Below, one piece after another: positions 16,945 to 25,519 of a stretch of DNA of 32,447 bases. The notes below the pieces were generated by a model. The model was not told where the DNA came from. It saw only the letters and a program-made list of their open reading frames with translations, and did no database searches. The first letter of the stretch is position 1; every line of letters begins with the position of its first letter. The stretch is from Deltaproteobacteria bacterium. Its GTDB lineage: Bacteria > Desulfobacterota > Syntrophobacteria > BM002. Position numbers and translations under genes: made by a program. The DNA lies in contig CP070692.1 of the NCBI GenBank assembly GCA_020353215.1, positions 451,517-483,963 on the forward strand, read 5' to 3'.

Positions 16945-17109
16945 GAGTCTGTCGGAGTGCCTCCTTATTAGACAGTTGGTGGTCACTGTGGCCCTAATAC
17001 CACTTGGAAGCAGCGGCTAAAGTGGCCAATGTCGCACATATTTGCACTGAATGTGACACTTGCGTCCCTATGTTTATGTTGAAAGCTATGTAGTTCGACA
17101 GACTCCTAG
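16941..17109. mobile_element. MITE-like element with 14-bp perfect terminal inverted repeats
   Basis: CTAGGAGTCTGTCG (16941-16954) is exactly reverse-complemented at 17096-17109, enclosing 169 bp with no coding capacity. The match weakens but continues beyond 14 bp. The outermost CTAG on both sides would fit a YTAR-type (IS5-family) or TA target duplication, but being palindromic it cannot be told apart from the repeat itself. An internal imperfect dyad (GTCGCACAT/ATGTGAC) is present. No parental transposase is in the window. Confidence 0.5.
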
Positions 17110-17403
17110 CCTGCATGGGTCATGAATTGCCGTCACGAGACCACCAGGATGGGAGTGCCACGCGGCCATCGCAGGGGTTCGGGAGGCGTACTTGGGCTGA
17201 ACCTGCGAGCGCATTCCCCGTCGCAGTCAACGAGCGGGGCTGCAGGGAGCTTCAGGAGGACGCTCGGCAGCACGCCTATATTGGCGGTCGCAGTAGCTCA
17301 TTGATGAAATATGAGGGCGAGATATTACTTCTAGCTGGTAAGACTGGGGCCTCGACTTACGGCTTTCAAGTCGTTTGTTCCTCTCCTCCGGTTGATGGGT
17401 ATT
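17110..17403. other. Gene-free spacer downstream of dinB
   Basis: About 290 bp between the MITE-like element and the dinB stop. GACTT and AAGTC flank a short loop near 17350-17370, a weak hairpin on the dinB strand without a T-run. The plus-strand open frame crossing it is not protein-like. Confidence 0.4.
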
Positions 17404-18585
17404 TCAGGATTCGAGTAGTGTCCCTGGAACTATCGTCGTATCGTCGTATTTGTCGGAAATCTTATCAATGGCCTGGTTCAACCTCTCCCTTTTTTGCGCT
17501 CCAACCGTTCGTGAGAAAAGGACCAGTTGCTTGCCTTCTCCTGGTTGACTCAGCTGGGACAGAGAAACACCAAGAAGTCGCACCGCCCGCTTGCCCACGT
17601 CCGTTCTTTCAAGCAGAGTGCAGCAATGCTGGAAAATCTCCCTACCGTCGTTGCTGGGCGCTGGAAGAGTCACTGAGCGGGTAATCTGGGAGAAATCGTT
17701 ATATTTGACTTTCAGCGTGATCATCCGGCCGGTAAGCCCATTGCCACGAAGCCGTCGGGCCACTCTGTTGGCGAGGTGAAGCAGTTCTTTCTTTGCCACT
17801 TTCGTATCTAGGACGTCTTCCTGATAAGTCTGTTCATGTCCAACGGACTTCAGCTCTCGCTCTGGTTCAACCTTTCTCTCGTCCACTCCTCGGGTAAGGA
17901 GATGCAGATGTACCCCTTGCTTCCCTAACCGCCTTTCCAAAAGTTCCGCAGGAAGACAACCCAGGTCCCCGATACTCTGCACTCCGAGGCGAGAAAGAAC
18001 CTTGCGGGTCGCCTTTCCGACCCCCCAGAGTTTCTCAATGGGAAGTGGATCTAGGAACTCTTTAACCTTCCCCCGAGGCACAATGGTAAGCCCGTCTGGC
18101 TTGTCCAAGTCTGACGCGATCTTGGCCACAAACTTGGTGGTTGCAACTCCCGCAGAAACCGTAAGCCCCGTCTCTTCAACCACTTTTGTTTTAATCATTT
18201 GTGCAATCTCCTCCGGCGGGCCGAAAAGACGGATTGATCCTGTAACATCCACAAACGCCTCATCCAACGACAGGGGTTCCACCAGCGGACTAAAGCGGTG
18301 AAATATTTCAAAAATTAGGCGTGAGACTTCGTTGTACCTCAGCATCCGCACGGGTAGAAAAATGCCACTGGGGCACAGGCGCATGGCGGTAGCAACGGGC
18401 TGGGCCGAATGGACGCCGAACTTACGAGCCTCGTACGAGGCCGACGAAACCACTCCCCTTTTCCGACTGCCGCCGACGATGACCGGTTTTCCTCTCAGGG
18501 CCGGGTTGTCTAAAACCTCAACGGCAGCATAGAAGGCATCCATGTCAAGGTGGATGATTGCTTTATGCCACTTCTTAGTTCCCAT
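17404..18585 (-). CDS. dinB: DNA polymerase IV (Y-family translesion polymerase)
   Basis: 393 residues, slightly longer than E. coli Pol IV. It inserts nucleotides opposite damaged bases during translesion synthesis. Catalytic acidic residues are in HLDMDAFYAAVE (D14, D16) and SLDEAFVDVT (D108, E109). Other blocks: PVIVGG, VSSASYEARKFGVHSAQP, the palm KFVAKIASDLDKPDGL, the helix-hairpin-helix-like KLWGVGKATRKVLSRLGV, and the little-finger domain (~250-350). The C-terminal clamp-binding peptide is plausibly QLVLFS. Start ATG at 18585 has no close ribosome binding site. A LexA box was not recognised upstream. Confidence 0.95.
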   Translation of the reverse strand: MGTKKWHKAIIHLDMDAFYAAVEVLDNPALRGKPVIVGGSRKRGVVSSASYEARKFGVHSAQPVATAMRLCPSGIFLPVRMLRYNEVSRLIFEIFHRFSPLVEPLSLDEAFVDVTGSIRLFGPPEEIAQMIKTKVVEETGLTVSAGVATTKFVAKIASDLDKPDGLTIVPRGKVKEFLDPLPIEKLWGVGKATRKVLSRLGVQSIGDLGCLPAELLERRLGKQGVHLHLLTRGVDERKVEPERELKSVGHEQTYQEDVLDTKVAKKELLHLANRVARRLRGNGLTGRMITLKVKYNDFSQITRSVTLPAPSNDGREIFQHCCTLLERTDVGKRAVRLLGVSLSQLSQPGEGKQLVLFSRTVGAQKRERLNQAIDKISDKYDDTTIVPGTLLES

Positions 18586-18814
18586 GGTACTGTTTAGGGA
18601 CTCCTTAGCTTACCTTATAATTTGGACGGCTACTCATTTAGCCGGTTGAGTCTTTCTGGCCCGATGGGGCCTTGGATGCTGCCAACAATCCAATCCGGCA
18701 GACTTCTCAGTTTTCATCTACTGCCCCCGTCCCTGTTCATAAGCCTGCCAGCGGATTTGACCGGCTAACTGGCTTACCTAGCGAAACTGGCTCAACTCGC
18801 TTAACCACCCAAGC
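18586..18814. repeat. Spacer with short degenerate repeats
   Basis: Between dinB and the radical SAM gene. AACTGGCT occurs twice 18 bp apart (near 18766 and 18784) with related AGCCGGT/CCGGCTA words on either side, giving a locally repetitive stretch. Function unknown; may be simple sequence. Confidence 0.3.
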
Positions 18815-19702
18815 CTACAATGCCCGGAGCCATTCCGGCTTGAGACCCACTTCTCCTCGCAATGCGGCATCAATCAGTTCCAAGGTCTTCTCGCGATCCT
18901 TTGGTAACCGAGCCTTCACGGGAAGATAATTTGAGGCATGGTTGGAGAAGAACAGCCCCCCACTCAAATGAGTGTGGTAAAATATCTTTCGCAATTCTAA
19001 GAGAAGCGCGCGTCGATCAGGAAGCTCGAAGCGACCTGCTTCGTAATCCTTTTCCAGCGCGGTGTTAGGAAGAATCATCACCGTGAGAGCCCCTATGTAA
19101 TTCGGGTCCATGGCGGTTAGCAGCTCACCCGTTGCCCTGGCGTGTTCTAGAGAGCCAGACGAACCCGCAATACCCAAAAGCACTGTGACTGATAACTTGA
19201 TCCCGGCCCTTTTCACTCGTTTTCCCTGAATGATGAGGTTCTGTGCGGTGGTCCCTTTGCACACCTTCGTGAGAACTGCGTCGTCTCCACTCTCAACCCC
19301 CAGGTAAACAATTCCGAGTCCCTTTTCCTTTAGCTGAGTCAAGTCCTCATCACCTTTCATTTTGATGCTTTTTGCATTGGCATAGACCCCCACCCTTCTC
19401 ACCCAAGGTAGGTGTTCCTGTATCCGTTCCAGTATCCAGACCAGTTTGTGCTGGGGAACAATGAGAGCATCTCCGTCCATCAGGAAGAGACGATGCTGGT
19501 TGCGCATATATTTCGACGCAAACACAATATCGTTCAGGATGGTCGCGTCATCTTTGATGGTGAAACGTTTATCTTTGTAGGTCCCGCAAAAGGTGCACTT
19601 ATTGTGTGAACAGCCTAATGTCACTTGAAGGAGTATGCTGAGGGCTTCACTGGGGGGCCGAATGATGGTTCCTTCGTAGTGCATTTCTTCTGGTTCTTGC
19701 AT
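18815..19702 (-). CDS. Radical SAM protein of unknown function
   Basis: 295 residues. The cluster motif is GCSHNKCTFC (C31, C36, C39), a C-x4-C-x2-C spacing rather than the canonical C-x3-C-x2-C, followed by GTYKDKRF. SAM-domain strands follow: FLMDGDALIVP, VGVYANAKSI, LGIVYLGVESGDDAVL and VTVLLGIAGS. The C-terminal ~60 residues hold a conserved-looking SGGLFFSNHASNYLPVKARLP. The Elp3/coproporphyrinogen-oxidase-like superfamily arrangement fits, but the substrate is unknown. GGAGGAG eight bases upstream supports ATG 19702. Divergent from the MFS gene, with dinB 230 bp downstream on the same strand. Confidence 0.88.
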   Translation of the reverse strand: MQEPEEMHYEGTIIRPPSEALSILLQVTLGCSHNKCTFCGTYKDKRFTIKDDATILNDIVFASKYMRNQHRLFLMDGDALIVPQHKLVWILERIQEHLPWVRRVGVYANAKSIKMKGDEDLTQLKEKGLGIVYLGVESGDDAVLTKVCKGTTAQNLIIQGKRVKRAGIKLSVTVLLGIAGSSGSLEHARATGELLTAMDPNYIGALTVMILPNTALEKDYEAGRFELPDRRALLLELRKIFYHTHLSGGLFFSNHASNYLPVKARLPKDREKTLELIDAALRGEVGLKPEWLRAL

Positions 19703-19832
19703 CGCTTACTCTCCTCCTCAGACTCAATTTGTCAGACATGACCACGCAGCGTCCAAGGGAATCGACTATCTCAGTACAGAACCCACCGTTAAAGAGGCAA
19801 GTCATCTCGCCCCTCGCTCTTCTTCTATTTTG

Positions 19833-19861
19833 CTGACCATTGATTGCATCCTTGGTATATT
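19833..19861 (+). promoter_or_regulatory. Candidate promoter for the MFS/HD operon
   Basis: CTGACC (19833-19838), 17-bp spacer, TATATT (19856-19861): four of six and five of six consensus bases. It lies about 120 bp before the GTG start of the transporter gene. Confidence 0.35.
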
Positions 19862-19979
19862 AGGCCCTTCGCACTCTTTTGGGAAGACATTTCAGAAGCG
19901 ACTTTCTTGGTGCACTTGTCATGGATTATGGATGCCCACTTGTCCAAGCTGAGATGCGTTCACTGGGGGAAGGCAGACT

Positions 19980-21497
19980 GTGCCCAGAGAAACACCAGAT
20001 AGATCACGATTTCTCGTTCTGATCGCTGCGCTGTTAGCAGTGTTTTTGGGTGCGCTGGATGCTCTAATCATCGGAGCGGCAATGCCTACCATCGTTGCCG
20101 ATCTGGGAGGTCTGGAACTCTACAGCTGGGTATTTTCAGCATACATGCTGGCCAGAACCATTTCCTTGCCCTTATTCGGAAAACTCGCCGACCTGTACAG
20201 TAGCAAGAGACTGTTCGTGTTGGCTGTAGGAATTTTCCTTATCGGCTCCGTTCTGGTCAGCTTGGTGAAGAGCATGCCTTACCTTGTGTTCTTGCGGGGC
20301 TTGCAGGGAATTGGAGCAGGCGGATGTTTTGCCCTGGCATACATCGTCGTATCAGAGATATCTGCCCCGGAAGAGCGGGGAAAAATGATGGGCCTAATCA
20401 GTTTCGTCTGGGGAGTTTCAAGCGTGCTGGGTCCACTGTTAGGAGGCTTCATCGTCACCTACTTGACCTGGCCTTGGGTGTTTTACATTAACGTACCCAT
20501 CGGCGGCTTGGTACTTTTCTGCATCCTTCGTTACTTCCGAGATTCCCGCCACAAGAAGAGGGACGTAGCTATAGACTACCTGGGCGCTTTTGCTTTGAGC
20601 ATCTGCGTTTTGGCTTCGTTATCTGCTGTTCTCCTCCTGGGTGAAACCTACGCCTGGTATGCCCCCCAACCCGTTAGCCTGTTTACCCTTGCACTCTTTG
20701 CCAGCGGTATCTTCTGGTATGCTGAAAGGCGAGCCACAGAACCCATACTGCCCCTCGATTTTTTTCGGATACCTGGTTTTACCCTGTCTAACGGTGCCGC
20801 TTTCTTTAGCAGCTTTGCGATTTTCTCTCTGTTGGCATTTCTTCCACTTTTCGTTCAGGGTACTCTGGGAAGAACTGCTGCGGAGTTGGGTATCGTGATG
20901 GTTCCCTTAAGTCTGGGGTGGTCGGCCGGTGCTCTGATTTGCGGTCAGGTGATTAACCGACTTGGAGAGAGGTTTGCAGGCGTGGCTGGGGCAATCGTCA
21001 TGTCTGTCAGTATTGCCTTGACCCTTACGTTCAATCCCATGACAGGTCTCATCTACTTCAGTGCTGTGGTGTGTCCAATCGGCATTGGTATGGGTTTTGT
21101 CTCTGTGGCCACCTTGCTCAAAGTCCAAAACAGTCTCCCTGAGAGTGATTTGGGAATTGCCACCTCATCGCAACAATTCGCTAGAACTCTGGGCGGCACG
21201 ATAGGTATAGGCATCTCCGGCGCCCTGTTGTCTCATACTACTGATAAGGCCATCGAGGGATTGTTGGACTCGCCTCTGCGGTCGGAGTTCCCACCAGATC
21301 TCGCTACCCAGTTGACCCAAAATCTCCAGGAATTCCTTCGCCCGGAAACTGTGGCGTCACTATCGAGTCCGGCTCTGGATGCAATCCGCCAATCCATCGG
21401 CGGAGGTGTGAAGTCTGTTCTCTGGTCGGCGTTGCTGGTATCCTTTGTCAGCATTATCTTGTGTCAAAAGATGCCGGGAAGGACCCATCCGCAATGA
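19980..21497 (+). CDS. MFS multidrug efflux transporter, EmrB/QacA (DHA2) type
   Basis: 505 residues with about 14 hydrophobic helices, as expected of proton-driven DHA2 exporters. The first TM carries ALDALIIGAAMPTIVADLGG, the family's usual motif region; LPLFGKLADLYSSKR is the antiporter motif A loop; RGLQGIGAGG and GPLLGGFIVTYLTWPWVFYINVPIG (motif C region) follow. Inner membrane; substrate unknown. GTG 19980 has GGGGAAGG six bases upstream. The gene ends in TGA inside ATGA, overlapping the start of the HD-domain gene, so the two are co-translated. No regulator gene is adjacent. Confidence 0.93.
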   Translation: MPRETPDRSRFLVLIAALLAVFLGALDALIIGAAMPTIVADLGGLELYSWVFSAYMLARTISLPLFGKLADLYSSKRLFVLAVGIFLIGSVLVSLVKSMPYLVFLRGLQGIGAGGCFALAYIVVSEISAPEERGKMMGLISFVWGVSSVLGPLLGGFIVTYLTWPWVFYINVPIGGLVLFCILRYFRDSRHKKRDVAIDYLGAFALSICVLASLSAVLLLGETYAWYAPQPVSLFTLALFASGIFWYAERRATEPILPLDFFRIPGFTLSNGAAFFSSFAIFSLLAFLPLFVQGTLGRTAAELGIVMVPLSLGWSAGALICGQVINRLGERFAGVAGAIVMSVSIALTLTFNPMTGLIYFSAVVCPIGIGMGFVSVATLLKVQNSLPESDLGIATSSQQFARTLGGTIGIGISGALLSHTTDKAIEGLLDSPLRSEFPPDLATQLTQNLQEFLRPETVASLSSPALDAIRQSIGGGVKSVLWSALLVSFVSIILCQKMPGRTHPQ

Positions 21498-22060
21498 TTC
21501 CTACAATTGGACAGTGTTATACCCTGATGAAACATTACCGGATGCTGGACAATATCAAAGAGCACAGTGTTGTGGTTGCTAAGATTGTCCAAGTTATCTC
21601 CCTAGGACTGATCAAGGCGGGTATCCATATTTCACTGGAGAAAGCCGTGGCCGGTGCATTGCTACACGATATCGCGAAGACTGCTTCCTTGAAAGTGGGA
21701 GGAGATCACGCCGCCGCGGGTAAAGAAATCTGTCTGAAGCACCAGCTTGATGAAGTTGCCGACATCGTTGGAGAGCACGTTTGGCTGAAAGATTATTCTC
21801 CCGATGGAGAGTCTTCTGAAAAGGAACTTGTGTACTATGCCGACAAGAGGGTGCTGCACACGTCAGTAGTCCGTTTGGACGAACGGCTGCACGACATTCT
21901 CGAGCGATATGGGCGGAACAACGACGTACTTCGCCGATGTATTGAAGCAAATTTCAGAGTTTGCAGGGCCGTTGAAAACGAGCTCTTTTCAAAACTGCAC
22001 TTCGGACCTGCTGATTTGGCCGATCAGATAGATAAGACCGAGCTCCGGTCTCTGAGGTGA
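21494..22060 (+). CDS. HD-domain (HDIG-type) phosphohydrolase
   Basis: 188 residues from ATG 21494, which overlaps the transporter stop by ATGA. Metal-binding residues are visible as H24 (KEHSVVVAKI), H58-D59 (GALLHDIAKT), H72 (GGDHAAAGKE) and a later His in VGEHVWL, plus DKR in YADKRVLH. The pattern fits the small cytosolic HDIG hydrolases that act on nucleotides or other phosphate esters; no partner domain is attached. Coupling to an efflux transporter is unusual and does not explain the function. GGAAGGA lies about ten bases upstream. Confidence 0.88.
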   Translation: MIPTIGQCYTLMKHYRMLDNIKEHSVVVAKIVQVISLGLIKAGIHISLEKAVAGALLHDIAKTASLKVGGDHAAAGKEICLKHQLDEVADIVGEHVWLKDYSPDGESSEKELVYYADKRVLHTSVVRLDERLHDILERYGRNNDVLRRCIEANFRVCRAVENELFSKLHFGPADLADQIDKTELRSLR

Positions 22061-22425
22061 CGCCATGTGCTGGCGATACGTCAGGCTGAGTTGCATAACG
22101 TATCACAGCTAATGCACTCTAACATCTAGCCCGCAATACTCACAAAACGACGGCGTGAGACCGTAAAGATGGGCTTGCCACAGGGGCAATCCCGCGGAAC
22201 CGCGGGAAGCCGAGGTGTACTTGAACAATACGTCGCTGGGTTTTAGGCCCGAGGGCGCCCGGAAGGACGGTCATATCCACGGTCGCAGTAGGCCATTCGT
22301 TAAACATCTGGGCTAAGGCCAGGAAAGCATCGCCGGCTTTCTCAACACCGGCGTCAGTAGACCAGTACTGGGCGAAGCCAGTAGTCATCCAACGGTGTAT
22401 GGTCCCATTTTTTCTGTGGGATTAG
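22061..22425. other. Intergenic region with a possible small ORF or structured segment
   Basis: 365 bp between convergent genes. A minus-strand frame of 82 codons (22140-22388, beginning MTTGFAQYWS) has no ribosome binding site and an unknown sequence. The plus strand holds a strong hairpin CCCGCGG-AAC-CCGCGGG (about 22191-22207, one base overlap), and other GC-rich stems. It could be convergent-terminator structure, a gene remnant or an RNA element. Confidence 0.35.
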
Positions 22426-22623
22426 TCAGATATATTCCCAGCCGATACAGTCGGCCGGACACATCTTGATGGCTTCCTGAACCGCTTCCTCAGGGTACTC
22501 TTCGAGGTCGAACACCTCAATATAGCCCATGGCTTCATTGCGATGAAAAACGGCTGGGCAGATCTCTATGCAGCCATCGCAGTCAGTGCATTCGCTCAAA
22601 TCAATCGCAGGAACTTTCGCCAT
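22426..22623 (-). CDS. Single-cluster [4Fe-4S] ferredoxin
   Basis: 65 residues. C12-x2-C15-x2-C18 (ECTDCDGCIEIC) plus C55-P (KMCPADC) provide four cluster ligands, as in Desulfovibrio ferredoxin I. C22 and C59, at the positions of the second-cluster or disulfide cysteines, are the remaining two and could form a disulfide. The protein is acidic, as normal for an electron carrier. ATG 22623 has GGAG nine bases upstream. It follows the SDR gene by 26 bp on the same strand and is probably in its operon; it could exchange electrons with the Fe-S OYE reductase or the diaphorase nearby, which is inference. Confidence 0.93.
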   Translation of the reverse strand: MAKVPAIDLSECTDCDGCIEICPAVFHRNEAMGYIEVFDLEEYPEEAVQEAIKMCPADCIGWEYI

Positions 22624-22649
22624 ATGCTACAACTCCGAAACCAATCCTC

Positions 22650-23384
22650 TTAGAGTGCAGGGGCGCGGCCGATCCAGTCTCTGGCTTCCACACTTTTGCC
22701 GGTTATTCGGGTATCCGGCCGGGCCAACCACACAAAGACCTGGGCGATATCCTCCGGAGTCGGGAGGGTGAGTGGATCTTCTTCCGGGTAGGCGGCGGCG
22801 CGCATACGGGTGCGGGTTCCTCCGGGATTTACCGCATTTACTCTGATCCCTTCTTCCCGCAACTCATCGGCCCACACCTGGGCGAGCCCTTCAACGCCGA
22901 ACTTGCTCACCGAGTATGCACCCCAATCAGCCCGACCCGCGCGGCCGAGGCCGCTGGAGATAAATACCACCGATGGTGCGGCACCTTTCCGCAGCGCCGG
23001 CAGGAGAGCCTGGGTGACGAGGAACGTGGCGTTCAGGTTGATCCGAAGAACTTCTTCCCAGGCTTCAGCCGGGTATTCACTGAGGGGAGTCTTTGGACCG
23101 AGAATCCCCGCGCTGTGGATGAGAACGTCCAGCCTTCCATGCATCCGGTTCAACTCCTCAGCTATTGCCCGTGGTCCCTGCGTTGCGTTCAGATCGGCGG
23201 CAATATAGCGGTGTTTTGCAGGATCGAGTAGATCGTTCAGACATGAACGCAGTGTGCTCCCATCTCTGCCATGCAATACGACCTTAGCCCCGTTTGCGGC
23301 CAGGGACTTGGCAATCCCGAGACCAATTCCACGGCTCGATCCTGTAATTAGACAAATCCGACCAGCAAAAAGGGTGGAAGTCAT
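22650..23384 (-). CDS. Short-chain dehydrogenase/reductase, YciK-like
   Basis: 244 residues from ATG 23384 (GGAG upstream); a GTG at 23414 is a poorer alternative. Rossmann motif TGSSRGIG for NAD(P)(H), NAG-equivalent HSAGILG, and the catalytic Ser-Tyr-Lys in ISSGLGRAGRADWGAYSVSKFG. The stretch LRINLNATFLVTQALLPALR and NPGGTRTRMRAAAYPEEDP closely resembles E. coli YciK, an SDR of uncertain substrate. Base composition is more GC-rich than its neighbours. Upstream of the ferredoxin gene by 26 bp; a keto-reduction role in acyl metabolism is possible but unproven. Confidence 0.9.
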   Translation of the reverse strand: MTSTLFAGRICLITGSSRGIGLGIAKSLAANGAKVVLHGRDGSTLRSCLNDLLDPAKHRYIAADLNATQGPRAIAEELNRMHGRLDVLIHSAGILGPKTPLSEYPAEAWEEVLRINLNATFLVTQALLPALRKGAAPSVVFISSGLGRAGRADWGAYSVSKFGVEGLAQVWADELREEGIRVNAVNPGGTRTRMRAAAYPEEDPLTLPTPEDIAQVFVWLARPDTRITGKSVEARDWIGRAPAL

Positions 23385-23607
23385 AAGAAATCGACTCCAA
23401 ATTTCTGATGCCACTCAGTTCGAAGTCATCCCAGGGAGTCATCCGCCTGCGGGTGGGTCCCAAGCTCCAATGGCAAAAGCCGAGAACCCTCGAACGGTTG
23501 ACTTGGAATGTGCAGTGTGGCACGGGAAAGGGGCCATACCAAAAACCATCTAACTCAATTCTCACATCGCTGATCCGGATCTTTTTCGTGTTCCTTTTTC
23601 GGGATTT

Positions 23608-24354
23608 CTATCGAAGCCCCATCCAGAGATTAGGAAGTCCTTCAACTGCTTCTGCCAATCTATCGCGTTTGCCGGTGGAAAGAATATCGCGGACAGTTTC
23701 AAATTTCAGCCGAACTGCCTCAGCCATGCCAAACGTCAACGAAGCCAGCAAGAAACTCAAATCTGAAAAATACCTTTGCCGAAAGGATAGGTGCCAAGCT
23801 TCAAACTGTCCTGAAATTGTTTCCACCGTGTCCAGGACGTTAAGAAGCTCTTGATCGTCAATTCTCACATCCCCTTCTATCTCTACCTGGGAGCAATAGG
23901 GCAGCTGGAAATCAACAACCGCCTGTGGCAGTGACACACCTAACCCTTCCCACTGCTGCTGATTTAGACGCTTGGCTTCCCGACTGCGCGCGACTTGTTC
24001 TTCATAGTATCGACGTGACCACAGTCCGTAGGCTCTACAACCAAAAAACCTGTCTGCGTAAATTAGACAGGCATCACCATCTAAAAATGGACAAAATGCG
24101 ATCTCCACTGCATTCAAAAAGAAATAGTGAACAAGACCTCTGCTGAGTTTGATCTGGTTGGGGGTGGTCATATTCGCCAGCAACTGGATCACTGATAAAG
24201 CCTCCACCAACGTCATTTCAGGTAACAGGGAGCAGCAAAGTGTTCGGCGTCGACAACGGGTTGTCGGCAAACGACCATAAACCTGTCTAAGAGCCTGCCG
24301 CTGCTCACTCGATTGGCTCAGCAATTGATGAATGGTTTGTGAAGAGAATACCAT
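23608..24354 (-). CDS. YkgJ-family cysteine-cluster protein
   Basis: 248 residues. Six cysteines in the YkgJ/UPF0153 pattern: C34, C40-C41 (CRRRTLCC), C88 (CPFLDGDAC with C96) and C106 (FGCRAYG), with the IYADR stretch before C106. The family binds zinc or iron and has no firm function; roles in metal sensing or Fe-S handling have been suggested. The C-terminal ~100 residues (QVEIEGDVRIDDQE onward) are helical and unlike the core. It starts 46 bp after the OYE gene on the same strand, so the two are likely co-transcribed. Confidence 0.78.
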   Translation of the reverse strand: MVFSSQTIHQLLSQSSEQRQALRQVYGRLPTTRCRRRTLCCSLLPEMTLVEALSVIQLLANMTTPNQIKLSRGLVHYFFLNAVEIAFCPFLDGDACLIYADRFFGCRAYGLWSRRYYEEQVARSREAKRLNQQQWEGLGVSLPQAVVDFQLPYCSQVEIEGDVRIDDQELLNVLDTVETISGQFEAWHLSFRQRYFSDLSFLLASLTFGMAEAVRLKFETVRDILSTGKRDRLAEAVEGLPNLWMGLR

Positions 24355-24400
24355 TTAATTTACTTCTTCTCATGGTGGACGGTGCCCACCTCCATTATCG

Positions 24401-25519
24401 CTACTCGAACTTGTCCTTCCAGGCGTGCAGTTTCTCGTGTGGCCACCTCACGCAAAAGGCGGGCTTTCCTTTCATCACCAATTGCATACAGGTGTCGCAC
24501 TCAGGGTCGCAATGCAGGATCTCGCTTTCTCGCCCCTGTTTCACCTTGGCGGGCCATTCTGGATCCGTCCACAAAACTCGTGCCAGCCCAATCAAATCTG
24601 CCTGACCACTGCCAATCACTTGCTCTGCCAGCGCTCCGGTGTCGATCCGACCAGCTGTGATTACCGGCACGTTTACCTCCTTTTTGATAGCGGCGGCAAG
24701 GTCAATCATATAACCCGCGTTTTTGGATTTCTCCACAACTTCCGGCAAGAAAAAGGACTCATACGTGCCACCCATTACGGAGATATAAGCCACGCGCCCA
24801 TCAGCCAGTGCTCCTGCAAACTGGGCCGATTCCCCTAGTTTCAACCCGTCAGGCAACCACTCATCCGCCAGGAATCGATAACCCACAGGGAAATCCCCCA
24901 CCGCACTCTTGACTTCCCTTAACACCTCTAAAGGAAATTTCTGGCGATTTTCCAAAGAACCGCCATATTCATCCTCTCTTTTGTTGGTCCAGGGCGAGAC
25001 AAACTGTGCCAGTAGATAGCCGGTGCCTCCATGCAACTCTACCATATCGAAGCCCGCCTTCTTAACCCTGAGGGCCGCGTTCACAAATTTGTCAACGATG
25101 GTGTTTAGTTTCTTTTTGTTAAGTGTCCTCGGTAGCCGGCCGAACGTTTCCACGGCTGAAGGAGCCACTGGTTCCTCAGTGCCAGCAAATCGACCTGCGT
25201 GGTTGATTTGGAGGCAGGCGAGGGCTCCCTCGTTCTTTATGGCAGCAGCAAGCAGTGCCAAACCCTTGTCATTCTCGTCGGTGTCCGCCCTTATCGTTCT
25301 GTTGGAGCCACTGCCGAGGGGATGGTCAACTGTGGCGTTTTCTACTACCACCAGAGCTACCCCGCTCTGCGCCATAATACGGTAGTAGTCCAACAAGAGT
25401 TTGGTCACCTTGCCGCCTTCTCCTGCGTAACCCAAGTAGAGGGGAGCCATGGTAAGGCGGTTCTTTAGGGTAAGTTCTTGGACCTCCAGTGGCGAAAAAA
25501 GGCGGGAATAGCCAGTCAT
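24401..25519 (-). CDS. Old-yellow-enzyme family NADH:flavin oxidoreductase with Fe-S site, short form
   Basis: 372 residues: the FMN-binding TIM barrel of 2,4-dienoyl-CoA reductase-like OYE enzymes, without the C-terminal FAD/NAD(P) domains. Blocks: LKNRLTMAP, LQINHAGR, AALRVKKAGFDMVELHGG, YLLAQFVSPWTNKREDEYGGSLENR, ITAGRI and GLARVLWTDP. The active-site pair is H163 with T166 (HGGTGYL) where HGAHGYL or HSANGYL is usual. A C-terminal cluster motif C337-x3-C341-x2-C344-x11-C356 differs from the standard C-x2-C-x3-C-x11-C. AAGGAGGTG before the ATG is a near-perfect ribosome binding site. Without reductase domains it must receive electrons from a partner, plausibly the nearby ferredoxin. Confidence 0.92.
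   Translation of the reverse strand: MTGYSRLFSPLEVQELTLKNRLTMAPLYLGYAGEGGKVTKLLLDYYRIMAQSGVALVVVENATVDHPLGSGSNRTIRADTDENDKGLALLAAAIKNEGALACLQINHAGRFAGTEEPVAPSAVETFGRLPRTLNKKKLNTIVDKFVNAALRVKKAGFDMVELHGGTGYLLAQFVSPWTNKREDEYGGSLENRQKFPLEVLREVKSAVGDFPVGYRFLADEWLPDGLKLGESAQFAGALADGRVAYISVMGGTYESFFLPEVVEKSKNAGYMIDLAAAIKKEVNVPVITAGRIDTGALAEQVIGSGQADLIGLARVLWTDPEWPAKVKQGRESEILHCDPECDTCMQLVMKGKPAFCVRWPHEKLHAWKDKFE

Noticed and set aside
22165-22270. Resemblance to a type I cyclic di-GMP (GEMM) riboswitch (CACAGGGGCAA...GGAAGCC)
   Set aside because: The conserved GACGCAAAGCC segment and the second stem with its receptor are missing, and no gene sits downstream on that strand.
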